Of a stretch of DNA of 31,026 nt, positions 24,193-31,026 are shown piece by piece. How positions within the stretch are numbered: the stretch's first letter is position 1; every line of letters starts with the position of its first letter. Location of the stretch: positions 1 to 31,026 of the forward strand of contig NZ_CALNCS010000059.1 of NCBI RefSeq assembly GCF_937875145.1, given 5' to 3'. Under the pieces are notes generated by a model. That model worked only from the letters and a program-made list of their open reading frames with translations. It ran no database searches and was not told the origin of the DNA. This stretch comes from Alkalibaculum bacchi (GTDB lineage Bacteria > Bacillota > Clostridia > Eubacteriales > Alkalibacteraceae). The translations under genes and the position numbers were made by a program.

Positions 24193-24993
24193 TCAGTCTT
24201 CCTCTAACAATCTTACTTTCTCTAGTGAATATCCGCTGATTTCTAATCTATCTAAGGTCCCTTTAAACTCTTCTATGCCACTTGTCGTGTATATTTGGAC
24301 AGTGTGATCTTGACATTGGCGCAAAAGGTTCTTTTCCTCTAAATAAGTTTGGAGTTTTTTCACTTGTTTGCTTGCAGGATTAATGAGCACTAGATTAGGG
24401 TAAAGTTCTTGGATTTCTTTTTGAATAATGGGAAAATGACTACAACCTAATATAAGTTCTTTTATATTCCCCTTCTCTAGAATAGGGTCTATGCATTCTT
24501 TAATGTGAATATCTAGTAAATCTCTTCGCTCCAAGTGATCGTTTATAATTTTAGGAAGCTTTCGACTGTCATTGGATAAAATTGTTTTACTTGAGTCCAT
24601 TTTCTCTAGTGTTCTTTCATATACACTGCTCTTTACCGTAGCAACTGTAGCAATTAAACCAATCTTACTATTTCCAGTAGCATCTAAAGCCGCTTCACAA
24701 CCTGCTTCAATTATGCCAAATAAGGGCACATTGCTCTTTAGTTTGTGTATCTGAGAGGAGACCGTGTTACAGGCAAGAAGGATACCTTTTACGCCTATAA
24801 TTTCTAAAAATTCAATAATCTTATTTGCTAAATATACAATTTCTTCTTCTGTCTTATTTCCGTAGGGCATTCTCTTAGAGTCACCAAAATAGATGACATT
24901 CTCGCAAGGCAATAAGCGGATCAACTCCTTAGCAACAGTTAATCCGCCTACTCCAGAATCCATGACCCCAATAGGTAAATCCTTATTACCCAA
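24193..24993 (-). CDS. murI: Glutamate racemase
   Basis: 266 aa if translation starts at the TTG at 24993, which has AAAGAG at workable spacing; an in-frame TTG at 25002 would add three residues but abuts that site. It converts L-Glu to D-Glu for peptidoglycan. Family motifs are PIGVMDSGVGGLTV (catalytic Asp), PYGNK, and the two active-site cysteines in LLACNTVSS (about Cys75) and LGCSHFPII (about Cys184), numbering from 24993. No operon partner is close. Confidence 0.95.
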   Translation of the reverse strand: MGNKDLPIGVMDSGVGGLTVAKELIRLLPCENVIYFGDSKRMPYGNKTEEEIVYLANKIIEFLEIIGVKGILLACNTVSSQIHKLKSNVPLFGIIEAGCEAALDATGNSKIGLIATVATVKSSVYERTLEKMDSSKTILSNDSRKLPKIINDHLERRDLLDIHIKECIDPILEKGNIKELILGCSHFPIIQKEIQELYPNLVLINPASKQVKKLQTYLEEKNLLRQCQDHTVQIYTTSGIEEFKGTLDRLEISGYSLEKVRLLEED

Positions 24994-25152
24994 ATAGATC
25001 AACTCTTTCTGTTTTAGAATCTTTTTTATTATATCATAAACATTTACTAGTCACTAGTTATTCTCTGACAAAAGACATAGGGTGGCAGATAGTCAACTTA
25101 TGCGAGGTGATCAGGTGGTAAGCAAATGCATAGCAAGAGTCGTATACTCGCA

Positions 25153-25281
25153 CTGTTCGCTGTTCAATGTTCGCTGTTCAATGTTCAGTTTTCATTGTTC
25201 ACTGAAGATTTTATATAACTATGGTACCTTATGTATTAGTCATACTGATAAGATCCTTCGTCACTTGACTCCCCCGGATGA
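25153..25281. repeat. Dispersed NTTCA/ATCCTTCG repeat, left of cwlD
   Basis: Starts with tandem CTGTTCAATGTTCG-like units, then TTCACTGAAG, TATAACTATGGTACCT and GATCCTTCG, ending CGGATGAC. It aligns along its length with 26231-26352 in the same orientation. The remainder of 25003-25365 shows no gene; an open frame at 25082-25285 lies inside this repeat and lacks coding features. Confidence 0.75.
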
Positions 25282-25365
25282 CTAGAATAGCTTAATAGAG
25301 ACGGTTTTATGGTTTTTGCACCCAACAACATAGAGAGTTCCGCCTTCAGCTTTCGGCAAAGGGTG

Positions 25366-26064
25366 TCATTCTTCGTAAAAATACCGCATAATTCCCTTTA
25401 CTATTGCCCAGGCAATACTTTCTTGGTAGTTTTTGTCGTTTAACTTCTGTTCTTCTTGAACATTTGAGAGAAATCCACATTCGATTACTAAAGATGGCAT
25501 ATGGTTTTTTAGAATAAAATACGAGCTATTAGGTTTTGCTACTCTTCTACTTTCTTTCCAAGACACTTGGAGTAATTCTTCTTGTATGCATTTGCCTAAT
25601 TTTTCACTCTGTTCATCCCCTTCATGATAAAAGGTTTGAGGACCATAAACATTCGTGTCAGGGAAACTATTCATATGGATGCTGATCATAATATCAGGTT
25701 TGCTTTCTTGAATGATCTTTCTTCTCTGAAGCATATCTTGGCTTTTAATCCATGAAGGATTGGGGACATTTTCCACATAAAGACCTTCATTATCCTCTCT
25801 TGTCATAATTACCTTCGCACCTGATATCTCTAATACTTCTTTTAATTTCATGGAAATATCAAAATTAATAAACTTTTCATCAACACCATACAGGCCTACT
25901 TTCCCAGGATCAATCCCGCCATGACCTGGATCTATAACGATAGTCTTTCTGTTTAATGGGTATTCTAAACTAGCTGGCAAATAAGTTCCTAGGTAATATG
26001 AGATGGATAACATCACGATAGTTATCCCAATTATTGCTAGTATAATATTTTTATTTCTTCTCAA
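25366..26064 (-). CDS. cwlD: N-acetylmuramoyl-L-alanine amidase CwlD, spore cortex
   Basis: 232 aa from the TTG at 26064, where GAGGTG has a 6-nt spacing; a GTG at 26073 would overlap its own ribosome-binding site and add three residues. One N-terminal membrane segment anchors an Amidase_3 domain outside the membrane. Numbered from the GTG, the zinc ligands are His51 (DPGHGG), Glu66 (VDEKFINF) and His133 (SIHMN), with catalytic Glu198 (VIECGF). Length and single-helix architecture fit CwlD, which with PdaA makes muramic-delta-lactam in spore cortex. Confidence 0.92.
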   Translation of the reverse strand: MRRNKNIILAIIGITIVMLSISYYLGTYLPASLEYPLNRKTIVIDPGHGGIDPGKVGLYGVDEKFINFDISMKLKEVLEISGAKVIMTREDNEGLYVENVPNPSWIKSQDMLQRRKIIQESKPDIMISIHMNSFPDTNVYGPQTFYHEGDEQSEKLGKCIQEELLQVSWKESRRVAKPNSSYFILKNHMPSLVIECGFLSNVQEEQKLNDKNYQESIAWAIVKGIMRYFYEE

Positions 26065-26154
26065 TATCCTCACCTCTTAACTAATTTATGCAGCTATAGG
26101 TAGCGTTTAGTACAAAATATACGGAAGAATGTAGTCAGCAAATATGCGACTTGC

Positions 26155-26352
26155 ATCCCAGTGAATAATGAACATGGAACAATAAATAATGAACAATTTA
26201 GAAGATTAATGCAAATTCGCATAATTGTATTGCTCATTGTTCAATATTCATTTTTCATCGTTCATTGAAGGTCTTTTATAACTATAGTGCCTAATATATA
26301 GCATACTACATATTAGTTCATCTAGTGATGTCCTTCGCTACGCTCCAGGATG
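26155..26352. repeat. Dispersed NTTCA/ATCCTTCG repeat, right of cwlD
   Basis: 26231-26352 aligns with 25153-25281 in the same orientation (GTTCAATATTCATTTTTCAT, TATAACTATAGTGCCT, GTCCTTCGCTACG). At 26161-26205 are inverted AATGAACA units, so the NTTCA part is also palindromic. The two copies flank cwlD as direct repeats about 1.08 kb apart. Confidence 0.75.
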
Positions 26353-26456
26353 GCAAAACAGTAGTCAGGGTCAACCATGTGCTTGTGGCACTCAAAAGCC
26401 TCTGAGAGAGTTTAAACGAACTACCCGCTCATCCTGGAGGTGCTTGCAACGAAGGA
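26331..26456. repeat. Inverted-repeat element TCCTTCG...CGAAGGA
   Basis: TCCTTCG (26331-26337) and CTCCAGGAT (26343-26351) pair with CGAAGGA (26450-26456) and ATCCTGGAG (26431-26439). The 79-nt interior has no recognisable gene. The complete element looks like a small non-autonomous mobile or BOX-like repeat; fragments of its ends occur at 19125-19160 and 25251-25281. Confidence 0.65.
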
Positions 26457-26467
26457 TCTTACATTAT

Positions 26468-26493
26468 CTCGCCTTAAGGCGAGTTTTCTTTTT
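26468..26493 (+). terminator. Orphan terminator on the plus strand
   Basis: CTCGCC-TTAA-GGCGAG followed by TTTTCTTTTT. No plus-strand gene precedes it, only the inverted-repeat element. A diverged copy of the hairpin lies at 8170-8194. Confidence 0.7.
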
Positions 26494-26518
26494 CTGAACA
26501 CCTGACCACCTTTCAACT

Positions 26519-26571
26519 AAAAAAATACAGTAGCATCTGGAAACTCGCTTCCACGATGTACTGTATTTTTG
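26519..26571 (-). terminator. Terminator downstream of the restriction-modification gene
   Basis: A long hairpin: AAAAATACAGTA with TACTGTATTTTT at the base, CATC with GATG, then TGGAA with TTCCA around ACTCGC. The minus strand ends TATTTTTTTAG. It also has T's on the plus strand, so it may act both ways. Confidence 0.75.
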
Positions 26572-26634
26572 CGCAACCAATATTAACGTTTTGAGAAATA
26601 TACAGATAAATTCTAAGTATGCCTAATCCATCTG

Positions 26635-26695
26635 AATCCTTTTATAACAACGTTTTGGGAACTGTTATATGGATAAAAATGTATGAAAAAGGATT
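26635..26695. other. Nested inverted repeat after the restriction-modification gene
   Basis: Outer AATCCTTTT (26635-26643) with AAAAGGATT (26687-26695); inner TATAACA (26643-26649) with TGTTATA (26663-26669). AACGTTTTG occurs at 26585-26593 and again at 26649-26657. No gene is seen in 26571-26772. Confidence 0.45.
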
Positions 26696-26772
26696 GAGAT
26701 TGACATTACTTGAACCAATTTGCACCACAATTACAGATGCTAGTTGAATACAACTTTAATATAAAGTTATTT

Positions 26773-29700
26773 CTATTTCATTGGTTTTATATTTTCTTCA
26801 ATATAACTAATTTCTTCTTGTGATAATCCATATTTATTGTATAATTGCTGATCAATTTCTGCAATTGAGTTATCCCAATTAATTTCAGATTCAGGCGAAA
26901 AATCTTGCATAGGAATGAAGCGGTAGGTTTTTGATGTGGCATCTTGACTACCTTTAGCTAAACTATGAAGAAACCTTGAAAACTTAGTCTGTAAGTATTT
27001 ACCTAAAGCTTCCGCTTCGTTTTTATCATAATCATTATCTGCTCCAATTACCATATATGATTCTGTACAGATTGTTCCTGGCTCCCCAATTCGGATATTA
27101 AAATTATCATCAGACAATTCTGTTCCAATATTATTAGCACGTGGTGTGAAAATTTTCCACTTGTCTATCCAATCTGGTCGAATTTCAACAATATCTCGTT
27201 CTATATATCCCTTTTTCCAACCACGAGCATAACAAATAACATGGTTTATTAATGAATCTGGAGTACTATTAAATCTTTCATCATCTATAAAATAGCCTCT
27301 GAAACCAAATGGTCTTAATGGTGAAACTATTTCAGAAATTGTATTTGTATTTTCATAATCATTAGCATATATTTTTTCTAAGACTTTTATGCCGATATTA
27401 TCCCTTAATAAAATATCAATTCCTTCAATTGCTAGAGGGCGAATTACATCACTAATCTTTTTACCATCTTTATAAGATGCAAATCTAACAGATTTGTCAG
27501 TAAAGTTTTTGTCCCATAGAAAGTAATTGACTCCACCTCTAATATTTGTATTAGGGAAAATATATTCAGGAGTTAACCAGTCATGAATTTCTTTTAAATG
27601 AAGGTCATTCAGCATTTCATCTCTAAAAGAATCTAGACCTTTCCCTCCTACAAACCATCGGCTAGGTGTAATATAACTAATATATTCAGGATTCAGACTC
27701 TTAGCCGCTTGAACAAAATGATGATAAACTGGTCGTGCGCTTGCTTGTGCACCGCCATCTTCTTCCTGATACGGTGGATTTCCTATGACTACATCAAATT
27801 TCACATTTTTACCTCCATATAATTCTGTTAATTTCTCTGCTAAAGAGTCTTTTTCAGCATATATAGTTAAATCACATTCAACTAAATTATCTGCTGAAAT
27901 ATTATCAAAATTTGAATATATATATTCTTTCGCGATATTGTAGATGATATTAGTTGGCGCTACTCCATAGACTTGGTTTTCTAAAATATGTTTCAATCGT
28001 TCACCTTCATTAGGTATTTCATTTTTCAAGCCTTTAAATAACCGTTTGGTAATTTCAGTTAGAAAAATCCCACTTTTTGCGTATAAATCTATAAACGTTT
28101 TATTAGAGTCCTTGAAAATGTCTGGGTTTTCTCGCTCTAGCGTATCAACCATAATTTTCACCACTGATTTTGGTGTAAAGATTTGATTCGTTTTCTGTGG
28201 AGGAATGTAATCGAATATATCCTCATTCAGGTCATCATCAAAATAGTTTGCTAAACGCTTTTTAGTATCTAAAAATTCTTGAATACTAGCATTAAACACA
28301 ACTTCATTGAATAATCCTGGAATGACTTTTGTTTCCCCGTTATCATCTGTATACTCAAATCCATCACGAAGCTTTTTAAATTCAGTTAAAGTTATACTCG
28401 TTATATCTTCAAACGTATCTGCATCAATATTCTCTTCAAAGTTTTCTAATTTTGTATTATCATCCCCGTATGCCATTAGGAAAGCAGGAATTGTACGTGC
28501 AAATCCTCGTAAATGATCTCGAACATCATCTTCTGTTGTTTTCTTTTTCTTTTCTTCTACTTTTTCTATTTGTTCTTCGACAACAGTGTTGATTGTGTTT
28601 TCTACTTCTTTATTAATTTCATCGGCGAAAGACTCTTCAATCTTTTGTTTTTCTTCTTCATATTGCCGAGTTACTACTTTTAATTCAGTTTCATCTTTTC
28701 TCTTCTCTGCTTCTTGCTTTTTCTTTTCATATTCTTCCTCTATCTCTTTAACTTGATTGCTTAGTGTCAAACTTTTCTCAGTTATAATATCCTCAATAGA
28801 ATTATTTACTGAATCCTTCAACTTATCAGTCTGCCCTTTGTTTAGCTTGAAGGAGTCTTTTAAATTATTAAAGCCATCTGAAAATGAAGCTGTTATATCT
28901 TTCGCTAGTTTTCTAATGGATTCTTTTTGTTTTTCCTCAGCTTCTTCGAAGGATGATACAACTTCATCAACCACTTCAATTGATGAATAAATTTTTTCTC
29001 CAAAAAGTTCTTTTGACTTACCTAACACTACTTCTTTTGGTATTTCTACTTCTCCATCCTCATTTAAATTCGGATCAGTAATAGACACCTCTCGGGGTTT
29101 CTCTAATCTTTTATTTTTCTCAGGCGGTATTTTATCTAGAATTTCTTTGAATGGTGAGTCACCTGAAAAAATATCTGATATATTAGCGAATAATAAATTA
29201 CTCATAAAGCCTCTTTTTACAACTTCTCGTGACGTAATTCGAGTAGGTATCGTCAAGACTTCAGATGCATCAACTTCATGCATTGTGCCATCTTCGTCTT
29301 CAGCAATTACTGGAAAGAAATTTAATAACTTCTTTATTTTACGTTTTCTTTCTTCGCTTGTTTTAGAACTGCCACTAGACAAGTTGTTAGCAAACTCATC
29401 ATAAAGTCTTAATGTTCGATCTGGTGAAAAGTCAAAGATATACGCATTTTCTTTTCTAAAAAGTTTACCGTCTTTTTCATATTCATAAGGGTTTTGTGAC
29501 CTAAATGCAGCTTGAAAGTATAAACTAGGTGATTCAATATTATTTAACATTAATACAGCCGTCCACTCAGGTATTGTCACACCAGTTGTTAACTGTCCCA
29601 CAGAAAGTGTTATTGTTTTATCATATCTTTTAATAGCATTTCTAACTTTGTCATAGCTTTTTGTATTTTCTTTTAAATCAAGTGCTTCAGATTCTATGCC

Positions 29701-31026
29701 GTCATGTAAGCTAACGCCATCTCCTGCTGCAAGTACTACTTTATAATCTTTGAATACTGGATGAGAGTTTAATAATTTTTCAAGTGCTTTGGCAGCATTC
29801 ACTCGTGGTAACAGCCAAAATGTATGATTTAGTTCATTACGATATTGATTTTCAGAAAACGGAAACTTCCCTGAAGTTAGATTATCTAAAAAGCGAATAA
29901 CACTTTCTTCATATTCAAATCGTCCATTTTCTTTCACTCTAAAGAATTCATTTAAATCAAATGCATAATCAACGTTTTTTTCTTCCTCTATTGTTAACCC
30001 TGCCGATACTTCATCTTCTATCATTTTACTCATTTGATACGTAAACAAATTTAAAGTAGGTAGGCTTTCGTAAGGATTGCTGCCAACCGTTGAATCCCAG
30101 TTTTCTTTAGCTTCTTGTTCATCGACATAAGACCAATTAAATATTTGTTCTTCAGAAAAATCACCTTTAGCTAAGGCTTTAAACGGAGTACCTGATAAAT
30201 GCAAGGTAAAGTCTCTTTTTAATTGGCTAAATGCTATATCTGTTTTTTTCGTATCAATACCTTCATGAGCTTCATCAATTACTAGTAAGTCCCAATTTAA
30301 GCCAGGTACCCACTCTAACTTTTTATAATTACCACCAGCAAATTCTGCTCCCTTTAAATCTTGTAAGGACATAAAGAATATTTGTGTAGGATTAGGATGA
30401 GATGTTGTATCAAGAAAATCACGATATTGCTCTCTAGTCATCGCTTTACCATTTAATGCATTTGTTTCCGATACGAACTTCATTTGTGGCTCTTGCCAGG
30501 CAATAAATTTTTGGAAATCATCAAACCATGAGTTTGCAATTGCTGGTCTATTTGTTACAATTAAAACATTCTTTGCATTAAGGTTTCTAATAAAGTCATA
30601 TGTTGTTAATGTTTTCCCAAAACGTGGTTTTGCATTCCATAAAAATTCTCTTGGCTCCTGCTTACTTAGATAATACTCATACGTTTTTTCTACCGCTTGT
30701 TGCTGTTCATTTCTTAATACATAATCCGAACGGTTATCATCAATTTGTATTTCATCATAATCACGGTTAATAAATTTATTCGTTAACTCTTCAGCCTTTT
30801 CCAGCGTTCCATTAAAATAGAACCACTCATCAGCACGACTATTAAAATCCTTTTTCTCTATTCCATTTAAAATAAGAAATCTATGTAAATCTTTATCACG
30901 GAACCATTCTCCATCAGATTTTCGAGCTACTTTCTCAAATAAAATTTTAGGATTTAATCCAGCTGTTCCTACCTGTTCAAAAATTCTAGTAACAGCGTCA
31001 CGTGTCGTATCACCTATCTTCACATA
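26773..31026 (-). CDS. Giant helicase-adenine methyltransferase restriction-modification protein, possibly partial at the 5' end
   Basis: 1416 codons from a GTG at 31023, but the frame is open to the edge, so the true start may lie outside. SF2 helicase: Walker A AKPRFGKT (131-138), DEAH box (VIDEAHEG, 250-253), SGTPF (277), and motif VI QAAFRSQNP (504). A charged coiled-coil linker spans about 690-830. The methyltransferase has a motif X-like QIFTPKSVVKIMVD (about 947), motif I FIDLYAKSGIF (about 977) and motif IV NPPYQ (1082-1086), an N6-adenine type. Residues about 1150-1390 resemble a target-recognition region, with FLHSLAKGSQDATSKTYRF. The order is that of type ISP/Eco57I-like enzymes. 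No nuclease domain is visible in the readable part. Confidence 0.85.
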   Translation of the reverse strand, partial: YVKIGDTTRDAVTRIFEQVGTAGLNPKILFEKVARKSDGEWFRDKDLHRFLILNGIEKKDFNSRADEWFYFNGTLEKAEELTNKFINRDYDEIQIDDNRSDYVLRNEQQQAVEKTYEYYLSKQEPREFLWNAKPRFGKTLTTYDFIRNLNAKNVLIVTNRPAIANSWFDDFQKFIAWQEPQMKFVSETNALNGKAMTREQYRDFLDTTSHPNPTQIFFMSLQDLKGAEFAGGNYKKLEWVPGLNWDLLVIDEAHEGIDTKKTDIAFSQLKRDFTLHLSGTPFKALAKGDFSEEQIFNWSYVDEQEAKENWDSTVGSNPYESLPTLNLFTYQMSKMIEDEVSAGLTIEEEKNVDYAFDLNEFFRVKENGRFEYEESVIRFLDNLTSGKFPFSENQYRNELNHTFWLLPRVNAAKALEKLLNSHPVFKDYKVVLAAGDGVSLHDGIESEALDLKENTKSYDKVRNAIKRYDKTITLSVGQLTTGVTIPEWTAVLMLNNIESPSLYFQAAFRSQNPYEYEKDGKLFRKENAYIFDFSPDRTLRLYDEFANNLSSGSSKTSEERKRKIKKLLNFFPVIAEDEDGTMHEVDASEVLTIPTRITSREVVKRGFMSNLLFANISDIFSGDSPFKEILDKIPPEKNKRLEKPREVSITDPNLNEDGEVEIPKEVVLGKSKELFGEKIYSSIEVVDEVVSSFEEAEEKQKESIRKLAKDITASFSDGFNNLKDSFKLNKGQTDKLKDSVNNSIEDIITEKSLTLSNQVKEIEEEYEKKKQEAEKRKDETELKVVTRQYEEEKQKIEESFADEINKEVENTINTVVEEQIEKVEEKKKKTTEDDVRDHLRGFARTIPAFLMAYGDDNTKLENFEENIDADTFEDITSITLTEFKKLRDGFEYTDDNGETKVIPGLFNEVVFNASIQEFLDTKKRLANYFDDDLNEDIFDYIPPQKTNQIFTPKSVVKIMVDTLERENPDIFKDSNKTFIDLYAKSGIFLTEITKRLFKGLKNEIPNEGERLKHILENQVYGVAPTNIIYNIAKEYIYSNFDNISADNLVECDLTIYAEKDSLAEKLTELYGGKNVKFDVVIGNPPYQEEDGGAQASARPVYHHFVQAAKSLNPEYISYITPSRWFVGGKGLDSFRDEMLNDLHLKEIHDWLTPEYIFPNTNIRGGVNYFLWDKNFTDKSVRFASYKDGKKISDVIRPLAIEGIDILLRDNIGIKVLEKIYANDYENTNTISEIVSPLRPFGFRGYFIDDERFNSTPDSLINHVICYARGWKKGYIERDIVEIRPDWIDKWKIFTPRANNIGTELSDDNFNIRIGEPGTICTESYMVIGADNDYDKNEAEALGKYLQTKFSRFLHSLAKGSQDATSKTYRFIPMQDFSPESEINWDNSIAEIDQQLYNKYGLSQEEISYIEENIKPMK

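Noticed and set aside
25153..25205. Tandem TGTTCA units considered as a CRISPR array
   Set aside because: Units are short and contiguous with no unique spacers of constant length, and there are no cas genes.
25082..25285. Small plus-strand open frame downstream of murI
   Set aside because: It runs through a dispersed repeat made of TGTTCA-like units; the predicted peptide is low-complexity and there is no convincing start signal.
26101..26140. SigE-type promoter for cwlD
   Set aside because: ATATT is present but the -10 region matches the CATACAMT consensus at only about half of the positions.

Overview
The window is low-GC DNA with Firmicutes-type ribosome-binding sites, frequent GTG and TTG starts, sporulation genes (spoVT, spoVG, cwlD, a YabM/SpoVB-type flippase) and anaerobe markers (superoxide reductase, Re-citrate synthase). 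It most likely comes from an anaerobic, spore-forming clostridium (Clostridia/Tissierellia, Alkaliphilus-like). This is inferred from gene content and order, not from a database match.

Layout. Positions 1-12918, nearly all on the minus strand, hold the conserved spore-former block purR - spoVG - glmU - prs - pth - mfd - (two PrsA-like lipoproteins) - spoVT - yabM-like flippase. It is collinear with the Bacillus subtilis purR-to-yabM region, but yabJ, ctc and fin are absent and two tandem foldase genes sit between mfd and spoVT. Sigma-factor signatures can be read directly: a near-consensus SigH promoter before spoVG and a SigG-type promoter before spoVT. murC follows on the plus strand behind a structured leader. 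Positions 14769-19030 hold a DtxR/MntR-type repressor, a QueT transporter under a preQ1-I riboswitch, a patatin-like phospholipase, a SEC-C protein, a one-domain superoxide reductase and a DUF503 protein. Positions 19272-22577 hold a two-gene operon for Re-citrate synthase and aconitase, preceded by a consensus ARG box. trpS, murI and cwlD follow. The right end (26773-31026) is a very large helicase-methyltransferase restriction-modification protein that reaches the window edge.

How genes work together. prs makes PRPP, the ligand of PurR. glmU, murC and murI supply UDP-GlcNAc, UDP-MurNAc-L-Ala and D-Glu for peptidoglycan, and cwlD later modifies spore-cortex peptidoglycan. Re-citrate synthase and aconitase form the start of the oxidative route to 2-oxoglutarate and glutamate, which fits the ArgR site.

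Most interesting non-coding content: two RNA-like elements (before murC and before the Re-citrate synthase gene) that share a conserved hairpin and are each bracketed by short direct repeats containing a -10 box; several families of dispersed intergenic repeats; a hairpin that could sequester the mfd ribosome-binding site; and a 19-bp perfect hairpin whose loop is exactly the murC stop codon.
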